A DNA stretch of 64,000 nt from Streptomyces sp. NBC_01235 (lineage in GTDB: Bacteria; Actinomycetota; Actinomycetes; Streptomycetales; Streptomycetaceae): assembly GCF_035989285.1 (NCBI RefSeq), contig NZ_CP108513.1, forward strand, positions 4,154,001 to 4,218,000. The letters run 5' to 3'. The first letter of the stretch is position 1. The number at the start of each line of letters is the position of its first letter. A program made the translations under genes and the position numbers. This document shows, in pieces, positions 7,825-20,177 of this stretch. The notes under the pieces were generated by a model, which had not been told where the DNA came from, made no database searches, and worked only from the letters and a program-made list of their open reading frames with translations.

Positions 7825-8242
7825 CGACGTTCCGTCCGTACGGCGGTCGAGCCGGGCCCAGGCCTTCTTCGGTGGGCGCCGGCCCGGCGCGGGCAGGCGG
7901 CCGAAACGGTGTGCCGCGCGGGCAGATCGCGTCGGTCGGGGGCGCGGTCCGCGCGTCCGCCGGGGACGAAGGCGGACAACCGACACCGGACGGCTCTTCC
8001 TCCAACTCCCCGCCGCCCTCGCCCATCTGACGAATGGTCCGCATCGCGATCGGGCGACGCGCCCTCGGACACCCGATCCGGCGACCGGGAGCACGACGGC
8101 GTGAGGAAGCCCGCCCCCGCGTCCCCGGACCACGGACGAGATCCGTGCCGCCCGGCAGCGGAGCGGAGCGGAAGCGGGCAACCAGAACGCCCGACACCGT
8201 TCGGGGGGTTCGGCTGAGCGTGAGTACTGGCAACAGGACTCA
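7825..8242. other. Stretch without a supported gene
   Basis: About 420 bp between the small helical protein and the Nudix gene. Open frames exist on both strands, but they are Arg/Pro/Ser-rich, lack ribosome binding sites and look like no family. It may be remains of deleted DNA at the edge of the five-gene block. Confidence 0.5.
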
Positions 8243-8263
8243 CTCCCACTCAGTCTGTGGGAG
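8243..8263 (-). terminator. Hairpin after the Nudix gene
   Basis: CTCCCAC and GTGGGAG form a perfect 7-bp stem with a 7-base loop, 10 bp beyond the Nudix stop on the minus strand. There is no strong T run, as is usual in Streptomyces. Confidence 0.5.
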
Positions 8264-8272
8264 CGGTTTGCC

Positions 8273-8737
8273 TCACGCCTCCGGCGGCACGAACACCCGT
8301 CCGTCCACCGGCCGTTCGCGCCACAGTCTCAGCGCCACGTCGACCAGTCGCACCCGGGTGAGGTCCGGGACCGCCTCCAGGTCGTGCCAGGCGGCCAGGT
8401 CGGTGGAGCCGTTCACCTCGTTGCGCAGTTCGCCGCCGACGACCCGGCCCTCGTAGACGATGCGCAGACCGTGGTGGTCCCTGGGACCGCGCAGGCCCCC
8501 GCGGCGGAAGACGCGGCGGGAGGAGTCGACGCCGAGGAGGCCGGTCACCTCGACGCGGTAGCCGGTCTCCTCGTCCAGTTCGCGCACGACGGTGTCGAGG
8601 GGGTCCTCGCCGTGCTCCATGCCGCCGCCGGGCAGCACCCACTCGGGGGTGCCGTCGGGGGCCGGTGAGCGGGCGAGCAGAATTCGGCCGTCGCGGACAC
8701 AGACGGCGTAGGCCGCCACCCTCAACCTCTTGCGCAT
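8273..8737 (-). CDS. Nudix hydrolase
   Basis: A 154-residue protein with a full Nudix box: GGGMEHGEDPLDTVVRELDE continuing into ETGYRV, so all the catalytic Glu and the Gly are present. Nudix enzymes cleave nucleoside diphosphates linked to another group; the substrate cannot be told from the sequence. It starts MRKRLRVAAYAVCVRDGRIL, the usual first strand of the fold. The gene is single, divergent from the large protease, with a weak ribosome binding site before its ATG. Confidence 0.9.
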   Translation of the reverse strand: MRKRLRVAAYAVCVRDGRILLARSPAPDGTPEWVLPGGGMEHGEDPLDTVVRELDEETGYRVEVTGLLGVDSSRRVFRRGGLRGPRDHHGLRIVYEGRVVGGELRNEVNGSTDLAAWHDLEAVPDLTRVRLVDVALRLWRERPVDGRVFVPPEA

Positions 8738-8889
8738 ACAGGGACGCTAGCCGTTCGAGGCGGATCAGGAGGGGCAATATCCCGCACATCGCGCACACAG
8801 TCCGCACGCAGCATCCACACAGGTGGCTCGTAGAGGGTTTTCCCCATACATCCATATCGATTCGGTCAACTCTCCCCAAACAGCAGCCC

Positions 8890-8990
8890 CTTAGGTAAAG
8901 CTTTGCGGTCATCCGGGACCGCGTTCCGGACGACCGTGATCAGGCAGGAACGTCCTGGTCATGTGCTGCTCGTTCCTTTACCTACAAGGG
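8890..8990 (+). promoter_or_regulatory. Nested inverted repeats upstream of the subtilase
   Basis: AGGTAAAG (8893-8900) and CTTTACCT (8976-8983) are perfect inverted copies 75 bp apart. Inside them GGTCATCCGG (8907-8916) and CCGGACGACC (8926-8935) pair at 9 of 10 positions. The outer right arm ends just before the AAGGG ribosome binding site, so a stem would bring the leader start next to the translation start. Whether this acts on the mRNA or is a protein-binding site cannot be told. Confidence 0.4.
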
Positions 8991-8996
8991 ATGCCG

Positions 8997-11900
8997 ATGA
9001 CCCTCACCCCCCAGCGTGAACCGATATCGGGCGCAAGACGCGTGGCCCGCATAGCCGTGGCCGCCGGCCTGGTGGCCGCGCTGTCCGCGGCCGGGCCGAT
9101 ACCCATGGCCCTCGCCGCCGACGCCGGCCAGACCCCGGCCGCGGCCGACCCGGGCGTGAAGTCCGCCCACGACAAGCTCGGTTCCGACGACGCCGGCCTC
9201 CTCGCCGAGGCCAAGGCCGACGGCGACAAGAACGTCACGCTGATGGTCGCGACCGCCCCCGGCCAGACCGAGCAGGTCGCCAAGGAGCTGGACGCGGTCA
9301 AGGGCGGCTCCGTGGGCCAGTCCTACGACAAGGTCGGCTACGTCCGCGCCACCGTCCCGACGGCCAAGGCCGACTCGGCGATCGCCGCCGCGGCCAAGCT
9401 GACCTCGGTGCACGCCATCGACCTGCGGCAGGACATCGCCCTCGACGACCCGACGCCGGACGCGGACACCGCGAAGAGCGCCAAGTCCGCCCCGTCCGCC
9501 ACGAAGACGAAGACCTACGCGGCGCCGGACGAGAACACCCCCGCCAAGAACCCGTACAACCCGTCCTTCGAGACGGGCGCCGTCGACTTCGTGAAGAAGA
9601 ACCCGAAGGCGGACGGCCGCGGTGTCACCATCGGCATCCTCGACTCCGGTGTCGACCTGGCGCACCCCGCGCTGCAGAAGACCACCACCGGCGAGCGCAA
9701 GATCGTCGACTGGGTGACGTCCACCGACCCGATCCTCGACGGCGACGCCTCCTGGCGCCCGATGACGACCTCCGTGTCCGGCCCGAGCTTCACCTTCGGC
9801 GGCCGGGCCTGGACGGCGAAGGCCGGCTCGTACCAGATCAACCTCTTCCGGGAGTCCGCCACCGCGGGCGGTGACGCCAAGGGCGACGTCAACCGCGACG
9901 GCGACACCACCGACACGTGGGGCGTCCTGTACGACGCCGCGGCCGGCACGGTCACCGTCGACGTGAACAACAACGGCGACTTCACCGACGACGCCGCGAT
10001 GAAGCCGTACAAGGACGGCTACCAGATCGGGTACTTCGGCACCGACAACCCGGCGACCGACGTCGCCGAGCGGCAGCCGTTCGTCGTGCAGATCCGCAAG
10101 GACGTGCCGATGGACCCGTTCGGCGGCGACTGGGTCGGCAAGAAGGCCGACTTCGCCAACATCGGTCTCATCGCCAGCGAGCACGGCACGCACGTCGCCG
10201 GCATCACCGCCGCGAACGGACTGTTCGGCGGCAGGATGAACGGCGCCGCGCCCGGCGCGAAGATCGTCTCCGCCCGTGCCTGCATCTTCGGCCCGGGCTG
10301 CACCAACGTCGCCCTCACCGAGGGCATGATCGACCTGGTCGTCAACCGCGGTGTCGACATCGTCAACATGTCGATCGGCGGTCTGCCGGGTCTGAACGAC
10401 GGCAACAACGCGCGAGCCGAGCTGTACACGCGCCTCATCGACACCTACGGCGTCCAGCTCGTGATCTCCGCGGGCAACGAGGGCCCCGGCGCCAACACCA
10501 TCGGCGACCCCGGTCTGGCCGACAAGGTGATCTCGGTCGGCGCGGCCATCTCCAAGGAGACCTGGGCGTCCAACTACGGCTCGCAGGTGACGAAGAAGTA
10601 CGCGCTGCTGCCGTTCTCCTCGCGCGGCCCGCGTGAGGACGGCGGCTTCACGCCGACCCTCGTCGCCCCGGGCGCGGCGATCAACACCACCCAGACCTGG
10701 CTGCCGGGCGCGCCGGTCGCCGAGTCCGGCTACTCGCTGCCGGCCGGCTACTCGATGCTCCAGGGCACCTCGATGGCCTCCCCGCAGGCCGCGGGCGCCT
10801 CGGCGCTGCTGATCTCCGCCGCCAAGCAGCAGAAGGTCGCGCTCACCCCGGCGATCCTGCGCACGGCGCTGACCTCGACCGCCGACCACATCAAGGGTCT
10901 GCAGGCCTACGAGGAGGGCGCGGGCGCGATCAACATCGTGGACGCCTGGAAGTCCATCAGGAAGGGCGCCACCGCCCACGACTACACGGTCAAGGCCCCG
11001 GTCGACACCGCGCTCGACCAGGCGCTGAAGACGCCGGGCTTCGGCACCGGCATCTACGACCGCGAGAGCGGCCTGAAGGCCGGGCAGAAGAAGACGTACG
11101 ACGTCACCCTCACCCGTACGTCCGGCGCCGACAAGGCGATCCGCCACGAGCTGCACCTCGAGAACAACGCGGCCGGCACCTTCAGGATCCTCGGCTCGGA
11201 CGAGGTGAAGCTGCCGCTGAACAAGCCGGTGACGGTCAAGATCCAGGCCCAGCCGAAGGCCGCGGGCATCGCCAGCGCGATCCTGGAGGTCGACGACCCG
11301 AAGACCGAGGGCCTCGACAAGCAGATCCTCAACACGGTCATCGTCTCGACGCCGGTGAAGCACACGTTCCACGTCTCGAACACCGTGCAGCGCAACAGCT
11401 CCCAGTCCTACTTCCTGACCGTGCCCGAGGGCGCCAAGTCCTTCGAGGTCGCGATCGGCGGGCTGAAGGACAAGAGCCAGACCCGGTTCATCTCGATCCA
11501 CCCGTACGGTACGGCGGTCGAGGACAGCTCCACGATCTACTGCTACAGCAACTACCCCAACACCAACGGCTGCCGGCCCGACGCCCGCTCGTACCAGAAC
11601 CCGCAGGCCGGGGTCTGGGAGATCGAGGTCGAGTCGCGCCGCACCTCGCCGCTGCTCGACAACCCGTACACGCTGGACGCCACCGTCTACGGCGCGGTCT
11701 TCGACCCGGAGAACGTGACCGTGCCCGAGGCGAAGGTCGGCACGCCGGCCGCCGTCTCCTGGAAGGTGACGAACAACTTCGCCGCCTTCGACGGCAAGCT
11801 GGCCGGCGGTCCGCTCGGCTCGTCCAAGACGGCCCGCCCGACCATCGCCAACGGCGAGACCCAGACCACCACGGTCGAGGTCCCGGCCGGCGCCAAGTCG

Positions 11901-12320
11901 CTGGACGTCTCCATCGGCAAGGTCTCCGACGCCTCCGCCGACCTGGACCTGACGGTCTTCGACGCCAACGGCACTCAGGTCGGACAGTCCGCCGACGGTG
12001 ACTCGGAGGAGGCCGTCTCCATCCCGTCGCCCGCCGCCGGCACGTACACCATCGAGGTCGCGGGCTACTCGGTCCCGGCCGGCACCACGGCGTACGACTA
12101 CGTGGACGCGTTCCTCTCGTCCACGCTCGGCACCGTCACCGTCGACGAGTCGACGCCGGTGAAGCTGGCCACGGGCGCCTCGGCGGCCGTCTCCGCCACC
12201 GTCACCGCCGCGGCCACCGCGCCGGAGGGTCGGGTCCTGTTCGGCCAGGTCCAGCTGGTGAACGCGCGGGGCACCGTCGCGGGCGCCGGCAACGTGACGA
12301 TCGAGAAGGTCACTCCGTAA
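8997..12320 (+). CDS. Large secreted subtilisin-like (S8) serine protease
   Basis: ATG 8997 has AAGGG 6 bases upstream. The 1107-residue protein starts with a signal peptide (ARRVARIAVAAGLVAALSAA, cleavage after ALA), then a propeptide. The catalytic triad is clear: Asp216 in GILDSGVDL, His396 in EHGTHVAG and Ser592 in QGTSMASP, with the oxyanion Asn in SAGNEGPG. About 170 residues separate Asp and His, a large insertion seen in the long Streptomyces subtilases, probably with a metal-binding loop (DVNRDGDTTD and DVNNNGDFTDD look like Ca2+ loops). The C-terminal 500 residues are beta-sandwich and pre-peptidase-like domains. It acts outside the cell on proteins. Confidence 0.95.
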   Translation: MTLTPQREPISGARRVARIAVAAGLVAALSAAGPIPMALAADAGQTPAAADPGVKSAHDKLGSDDAGLLAEAKADGDKNVTLMVATAPGQTEQVAKELDAVKGGSVGQSYDKVGYVRATVPTAKADSAIAAAAKLTSVHAIDLRQDIALDDPTPDADTAKSAKSAPSATKTKTYAAPDENTPAKNPYNPSFETGAVDFVKKNPKADGRGVTIGILDSGVDLAHPALQKTTTGERKIVDWVTSTDPILDGDASWRPMTTSVSGPSFTFGGRAWTAKAGSYQINLFRESATAGGDAKGDVNRDGDTTDTWGVLYDAAAGTVTVDVNNNGDFTDDAAMKPYKDGYQIGYFGTDNPATDVAERQPFVVQIRKDVPMDPFGGDWVGKKADFANIGLIASEHGTHVAGITAANGLFGGRMNGAAPGAKIVSARACIFGPGCTNVALTEGMIDLVVNRGVDIVNMSIGGLPGLNDGNNARAELYTRLIDTYGVQLVISAGNEGPGANTIGDPGLADKVISVGAAISKETWASNYGSQVTKKYALLPFSSRGPREDGGFTPTLVAPGAAINTTQTWLPGAPVAESGYSLPAGYSMLQGTSMASPQAAGASALLISAAKQQKVALTPAILRTALTSTADHIKGLQAYEEGAGAINIVDAWKSIRKGATAHDYTVKAPVDTALDQALKTPGFGTGIYDRESGLKAGQKKTYDVTLTRTSGADKAIRHELHLENNAAGTFRILGSDEVKLPLNKPVTVKIQAQPKAAGIASAILEVDDPKTEGLDKQILNTVIVSTPVKHTFHVSNTVQRNSSQSYFLTVPEGAKSFEVAIGGLKDKSQTRFISIHPYGTAVEDSSTIYCYSNYPNTNGCRPDARSYQNPQAGVWEIEVESRRTSPLLDNPYTLDATVYGAVFDPENVTVPEAKVGTPAAVSWKVTNNFAAFDGKLAGGPLGSSKTARPTIANGETQTTTVEVPAGAKSLDVSIGKVSDASADLDLTVFDANGTQVGQSADGDSEEAVSIPSPAAGTYTIEVAGYSVPAGTTAYDYVDAFLSSTLGTVTVDESTPVKLATGASAAVSATVTAAATAPEGRVLFGQVQLVNARGTVAGAGNVTIEKVTP

Positions 12321-12340
12321 CACCTTGAGCGGGAGTGCGG

Positions 12341-12368
12341 GGGCGGGCGTCCGGACGGGCGCCCGCCC
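12341..12368. terminator. Bidirectional hairpin between convergent genes
   Basis: GGGCGGGCG (12341-12349) pairs perfectly with CGCCCGCCC (12360-12368) across a 10-base loop. It lies between the end of the subtilase and the end of the convergent sigma/membrane-protein operon, so it can stop transcription from both sides. Confidence 0.75.
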
Positions 12369-12419
12369 CTCGCCCGTTCGCGGCCGGCCCGCCGTCCGGC
12401 CCGCAGTCCGGCCCGCGGC

Positions 12420-15586
<3,167 letters not shown>

Positions 15587-15889
15587 ACGTCCACCCTGAC
15601 GGCAGCCGCCCGACAAGACCGGCGGCTTCCGGACGCCACGCTCGAGAGCGTCCTCTCCGACGGTCCCGGCGGAGGCGGTGCGAGGGGTGACCGCGGGGGT
15701 GGTCGCGGGGGATGTGGAGGCAATGCGTCCACCGTTCGGCTCCGGGGGAACGCTTCGCACAACGTCCCGGGGAACGGACAGCGAGGACGGGCAGCGGGGC
15801 GGACGGCCGCCTGCCCGGAAGGTCGTCGCCTCGGGCAGCCGTCCCGTGGAAGGATGGCGCAACCGACACATATCCGAGGAGATGACCGC

Positions 15890-18484
15890 GTGCCTGGCAC
15901 AAACCTGACTCGCGAAGAGGCGCAGCAGCGGGCGAAGCTGCTCACCGTTGACTCGTACGAGATCGATCTCGACCTCTCCGGCGCGCAGGAAGGCGGTACC
16001 TACCGGTCCGTGACCACGGTGCGCTTCGACGTCGCCGAGAGCGGGACGGAGTCCTTCATCGACCTCGTGGCCCCGACCGTCCACGAGGTGACGCTCAACG
16101 GGGACGCGCTGGATCCGGACGAGGTCTTCAAGGACTCCCGGATCGCGCTCACGGGACTGCTCGAGGGCCGTAACGTCCTTCGTGTCGTCGCCGACTGCGC
16201 CTACACCAACACCGGCGAGGGCCTGCACCGCTTCGTCGACCCGGTCGACGAACAGGCCTACCTGTACACGCAGTTCGAGGTGCCGGACGCCCGCCGCGTG
16301 TTCGCGTCCTTCGAGCAGCCGGACCTCAAGGCGACCTTCCAGTTCACGGTGAAGGCCCCGACCGGCTGGACCGTCATCTCCAACTCCCCGACGCCGGAGC
16401 CCAAGGACGACGTCTGGGTGTTCGAGCCGACCCCGCGGATCTCCACCTACATCACCGCGCTCGTCGTCGGCCCGTACCACTCCGTCCACAGCGTGTACGA
16501 GAAGGACGGGCAGTCGGTGCCCCTCGGCATCTACTGCCGGCCCTCCCTCGCCGAGTTCCTCGACTCGGACGCGATCTTCGAGGTCACGCGGCAGGGCTTC
16601 GACTGGTTCCAGGAGAAGTTCGACTACGCGTACCCGTTCAAGAAGTACGACCAGCTGTTCGTGCCGGAGTTCAACGCGGGCGCGATGGAGAACGCGGGTG
16701 CCGTCACCATCCGGGACCAGTACGTGTTCCGGTCGAAGGTCACAGACGCCGCCTACGAGGTGCGGGCCGCCACGATCCTGCACGAGCTGGCCCACATGTG
16801 GTTCGGCGACCTGGTCACCATGGAGTGGTGGAACGACCTGTGGCTGAACGAGTCGTTCGCCACCTACGCCGAGGCCGCCTGCCAGGCCTACTCCCCGCAG
16901 TCGCGCTGGCCGCACTCGTGGACCACGTTCGCCAACTCCATGAAGACGTGGGCGTACCGGCAGGACCAGCTGCCCTCCACGCACCCGATCATGGCCGAGA
17001 TCCGTGACCTGGACGACGTCCTGGTCAACTTCGACGGCATCACCTACGCCAAGGGCGCGTCCGTCCTGAAGCAGCTCGTCGCGTACGTCGGGATGGACGA
17101 GTTCTTCAAGGGCGTCCAGGCGTACTTCAAGCGTCACGCCTTCGGCAACACCCGCCTCTCCGACCTCCTCGGCGCGCTGGAGGAGACCTCCGGGCGTGAC
17201 CTGAAGGCCTGGTCGAAGCTGTGGCTGGAGACGGCCGGCATCAACGTCCTGCGCCCGGAGATCGAGACCGACGCCGACGGCGTCATCACGTCCTTCGCCA
17301 TCCGCCAGGAGGCCCCGGCGCTCCCCGCGGGCGCGAAGGGCGAGCCGACGCTGCGCCCGCACCGCATCGCGGTCGGCCTGTACGACCTCGACGACGACAG
17401 CGGCAAGCTGGTGCGTGGCGTGGGAGCCCCCCCGGCCGAAGGCTGGGGGAGGATCGAGCTGGACGTCGACGGCGAGCTGACGGCCGTCCCGCAGCTGGTC
17501 GGCAAGCGCCGGCCGGACGTGGTCCTGCTCAACGACGACGACCTGTCGTACGCCAAGGTCCGCCTGGACGAGCAGTCCCTCGCGTTCGTCACCGAGCACC
17601 TCGGCGACTTCGAGTCGTCCCTGCCGCGCGCCCTGTGCTGGGCGTCGGCCTGGGACATGACCCGGGACGCCGAGCTGCCCGCCCGCGACTACCTGTCCCT
17701 GGTGCTGTCCGGCATCGGCAAGGAGTCCGACATCGGCGTGGTGCAGTCGCTGCACCGCCAGGTCAAGCTCGCCATCGACCTGTACGCCGACCCGAGCGCC
17801 CGCGAGGCCCTGCTGACCCGCTGGACGGACGCCACGCTGGCCCACCTGCGGTCCGCGGAGGCGGGCAGCGACCACCAGCTGGCGTGGGCGCGGGCGTTCG
17901 CGGCCACGGCCCGCACGCCGGAGCAGCTGGACCTCCTGGAGGCCCTGCTGGACGGCACGCAGACGGTCGAGGGCCTGGCCGTCGACACCGAGCTGCGCTG
18001 GGCGTTCGTGGAGCGTCTCGCGGCGGTCGGCCGGTTCGACGAGACGGAGATCGCCGGGGAGTACGAGCGGGACAGGACGGCCGCCGGTGAGCGGCACGCG
18101 GCGACCGCCCGGGCCGCCCGGCCGACCCCGGAGGCCAAGGCGGAGGCGTGGGCGTCGGTCGTCGAGTCCGACAAGCTGCCGAACGCCGTGCAGGAGGCCG
18201 TCATCGGCGGCTTCGTCCAGACCGACCAGCGTGAGCTGCTCGCGCCCTACACGGACACGTACTTCGAGGTCGTCAAGGGCATCTGGGACACCCGTTCGCA
18301 CGAGATCGCCCAGCAGGTCGCGATCGGCCTCTACCCGACGGTCCAGGTCTCCCAGGAGACCCTGGACAAGACGGACGCCTGGCTGGCCTCGGCCGAGCCG
18401 AACGCGGCCCTGCGCCGCCTCGTCTCCGAGTCCCGCTCGGGCGTGGAGCGCGCGCTGCGGGCCCAGGCGGCGGACGCTCAGTAG
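15890..18484 (+). CDS. pepN: Aminopeptidase N (M1 family)
   Basis: GTG 15890 has AGGAGA 7 bases upstream. The 864-residue zinc metallopeptidase removes N-terminal residues from peptides in the cytoplasm. It shows the exopeptidase motif GAMENAG, the zinc site HELAHMWFGD with the third ligand Glu in NESFATY, and the all-helical C-terminal domain of M1 enzymes. Near residue 515 the sequence APPAEGWGR is encoded by a copy of a GC-rich palindromic element (see 17421-17452) that was apparently inserted in frame between domains. Confidence 0.96.
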   Translation: MPGTNLTREEAQQRAKLLTVDSYEIDLDLSGAQEGGTYRSVTTVRFDVAESGTESFIDLVAPTVHEVTLNGDALDPDEVFKDSRIALTGLLEGRNVLRVVADCAYTNTGEGLHRFVDPVDEQAYLYTQFEVPDARRVFASFEQPDLKATFQFTVKAPTGWTVISNSPTPEPKDDVWVFEPTPRISTYITALVVGPYHSVHSVYEKDGQSVPLGIYCRPSLAEFLDSDAIFEVTRQGFDWFQEKFDYAYPFKKYDQLFVPEFNAGAMENAGAVTIRDQYVFRSKVTDAAYEVRAATILHELAHMWFGDLVTMEWWNDLWLNESFATYAEAACQAYSPQSRWPHSWTTFANSMKTWAYRQDQLPSTHPIMAEIRDLDDVLVNFDGITYAKGASVLKQLVAYVGMDEFFKGVQAYFKRHAFGNTRLSDLLGALEETSGRDLKAWSKLWLETAGINVLRPEIETDADGVITSFAIRQEAPALPAGAKGEPTLRPHRIAVGLYDLDDDSGKLVRGVGAPPAEGWGRIELDVDGELTAVPQLVGKRRPDVVLLNDDDLSYAKVRLDEQSLAFVTEHLGDFESSLPRALCWASAWDMTRDAELPARDYLSLVLSGIGKESDIGVVQSLHRQVKLAIDLYADPSAREALLTRWTDATLAHLRSAEAGSDHQLAWARAFAATARTPEQLDLLEALLDGTQTVEGLAVDTELRWAFVERLAAVGRFDETEIAGEYERDRTAAGERHAATARAARPTPEAKAEAWASVVESDKLPNAVQEAVIGGFVQTDQRELLAPYTDTYFEVVKGIWDTRSHEIAQQVAIGLYPTVQVSQETLDKTDAWLASAEPNAALRRLVSESRSGVERALRAQAADAQ
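17421..17452 (+). repeat. GC-rich palindromic element inside pepN
   Basis: Contains CCCCCCCGGCCGAAGG followed by CTGGGGGAGG. This is the same sequence, on the other strand, as the element at 53089-53127, and is related to the shorter versions at 41540 and 45718. Here it is translated as part of pepN without breaking the frame. Confidence 0.7.
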
Positions 18485-19437
18485 TTCAGGCGGTCCGAGT
18501 ACTCGGACCGGTTCGCGTGGTTCGCAGGAACAGGCGTCGTACGCGTACGACGGTGAGGGCGTCCGGTGTCGTGCCGGGCGCCCTTGCCCGTTCCCCCGCG
18601 CTGTCCCGCCACCGTCGCGCCGAACGCCAGCGCCATGCCCGTCAGCTGCACCGGCGTCAGGGCCTGGCCCAGGGCGGCCCAGCCGACGACGGCCGCGGTC
18701 AGCGGGGAGAGCGGGCCGAGGAAGGTGACCTGGGTCGCGCTGAGGCGGCCGATGCCGCGGAACCACAGCCAGTACGAGACGGCCGTGTTCGCCAGGGCGA
18801 GGTAGAGATAGCCGCCGACCGCACGGCCGTCCAGGGCGGGCGGAGCGCCCTCGACGAGGAAGGCGAGCGGGGCGATGAGCAGGCCGCCCGCGGTGAGCTG
18901 CCAGCCGGTGAGGACGAGCGGGCCGACGCCGTCCGGGCGGCCCCATTTCTTGGTGAGGACCGTGCCGGCCGACATCGAGGCGGTGGAGGCGAGCGCGGCC
19001 AGGACACCGACGGGATCGAGCGCTCCGGCCGCCTTCAGCACGACGAGGCTGACGCCGGACGCGGCCACGACCCCGGTGAGCAGGGTCCGGGGGGTCGGTC
19101 GCTGCCCCAGCAGGAGCGCCGAGAGCCCCACGACGAAGAGCGGTCCGACAGAGCCGACGACCGCGGCCATACCGCCGGGCAGCCGGTAGGCGGAGAGGAA
19201 GAGGAGCGGGAAGAAGGCGCCGATGTTCAGCGCGCCGAGCACCGCGGCCTTCCCCCACCAGATGCCGCGCGGCAGCACCCGGCCGAGCCCGAGCAGCAGC
19301 AGCCCGGCGGGCAGGGCCCGCATCAGGCCGGTGAACAGGGGGCGGTCGGCGGGGAGGAACTCGGTGGTGACGGCGTAGGTGGTGCCCCAGGAGACCGGGG
19401 CGAGAGCGGTGAGCAGGACGGTGGCGGGCCGCTTCAT
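18478..19437 (-). CDS. EamA/DMT-family exporter
   Basis: A 319-residue integral membrane protein with about ten hydrophobic segments in two halves, each an EamA repeat (SWGTTYAVTTEFLPADRPLF, then ALANTAVSYWLWFRGIGRLSA). Such proteins export metabolites, drugs or amino acids. ATG 19437 is preceded by GAAGGGACC. It is divergent from a MarR regulator, with a strong palindrome between them, so the regulator probably represses it. Its last 7 bp overlap the end of pepN. The C-terminus is a hydrophilic Arg/His-rich tail. Confidence 0.88.
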   Translation of the reverse strand: MKRPATVLLTALAPVSWGTTYAVTTEFLPADRPLFTGLMRALPAGLLLLGLGRVLPRGIWWGKAAVLGALNIGAFFPLLFLSAYRLPGGMAAVVGSVGPLFVVGLSALLLGQRPTPRTLLTGVVAASGVSLVVLKAAGALDPVGVLAALASTASMSAGTVLTKKWGRPDGVGPLVLTGWQLTAGGLLIAPLAFLVEGAPPALDGRAVGGYLYLALANTAVSYWLWFRGIGRLSATQVTFLGPLSPLTAAVVGWAALGQALTPVQLTGMALAFGATVAGQRGGTGKGARHDTGRPHRRTRTTPVPANHANRSEYSDRLNY

Positions 19438-19521
19438 GACCGGTCCCTTCGTCGAGGAGGCGCGGGGCGTGGCGGGCGTGTGGGATGTGTGGAGCGAGGC
19501 CGCCTCGGGGAAGCTCGGCCT

Positions 19522-19547
19522 TAAGTAGCTTAGCTTCAAGCTACTTA
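19522..19547. promoter_or_regulatory. MarR operator palindrome
   Basis: TAAGTAGCTT and AAGCTACTTA are perfect 10-bp inverted copies with a 6-bp spacer, in an unusually AT-rich patch between the exporter and the MarR gene. Size and symmetry fit a MarR dimer site, and the position fits control of both genes. Confidence 0.75.
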
Positions 19548-19598
19548 TCGTCAAGCCACTTTCTTGCGGCCGACCGACCCCCGTCGGATACTCCCCCC

Positions 19599-20165
19599 AT
19601 GAACACGAGCCCCCAGCAGCCCACGTCCGGGCCCACTTCCGGGCCCACGTCCGGGCCCAGGCCCGCCAAGGACCCCGTCGACGCGATCGTCGAGCAGTGG
19701 GCCGCGGTGCGGCCCGACCTCGACACCCGGGCGATGGAGGTGTTCGGCCGCGTCTACCGGCTCTCGCGCGCGATGGGCGACCGGGTGGAGAAGGCGTACG
19801 CGGCGCTCGGCATCGGACGCGGCGAGTTCGACGTACTGGCCACCCTGCGCCGCTCCGGCGAGCCGTACACCCTCTCGCCCCGCCAGCTGTCGTCGACGCT
19901 GATGCTCACCACCGGCGGCATGACCGGCCGCCTCGACAAGCTGGAGCGGGCCGCACTGCTGCGCCGCTCCCCCGACCCGCACGACCGCCGGGGCCTACAG
20001 GTCACGCTGACCGAGAAGGGGCTGGAGCTGGTCGACCGGGCGGTCGGCACGGGCCTCGCCGTCCAGACGGAGGCCCTGTCCGCCGCCCTGAACCCCGAAC
20101 AGGCCGACCAACTGACCGACCTTCTAAGGAAGTTGCTGTCGGCAACGGAGGCGCCCGGCAGCTGA
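19599..20165 (+). CDS. MarR-family regulator
   Basis: A 188-residue winged-helix regulator. After a Pro/Ser/Gly-rich repeat (TSGPTSGPTSGP) come the MarR helices: GIGRGEFDVLATLRR, the recognition helix LSPRQLSSTLMLTTGGMTGRLD, and the wing LLRRSPDPHDRRGLQVTLTEKG, which matches the family closely. MarR proteins usually repress a divergent exporter and release on binding a small phenolic or drug-like ligand. The start is ATG 19599, with only a poor ribosome binding site. Confidence 0.93.
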   Translation: MNTSPQQPTSGPTSGPTSGPRPAKDPVDAIVEQWAAVRPDLDTRAMEVFGRVYRLSRAMGDRVEKAYAALGIGRGEFDVLATLRRSGEPYTLSPRQLSSTLMLTTGGMTGRLDKLERAALLRRSPDPHDRRGLQVTLTEKGLELVDRAVGTGLAVQTEALSAALNPEQADQLTDLLRKLLSATEAPGS

Positions 20166-20177
20166 CCGCGGAGTCGG

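Noticed and set aside
7821..8030. A possible 69-residue gene overlapping the end of the 143-residue protein
   Set aside because: Pro/Ser/Gly-rich without a domain, no ribosome binding site of its own, and nothing downstream to support an operon.
8982..12323. A 1113-codon minus-strand frame opposite the subtilase
   Set aside because: Composition (Arg/Val/Asp/Gly) is that of the antisense of a biased coding frame; the subtilase triad proves the other strand.
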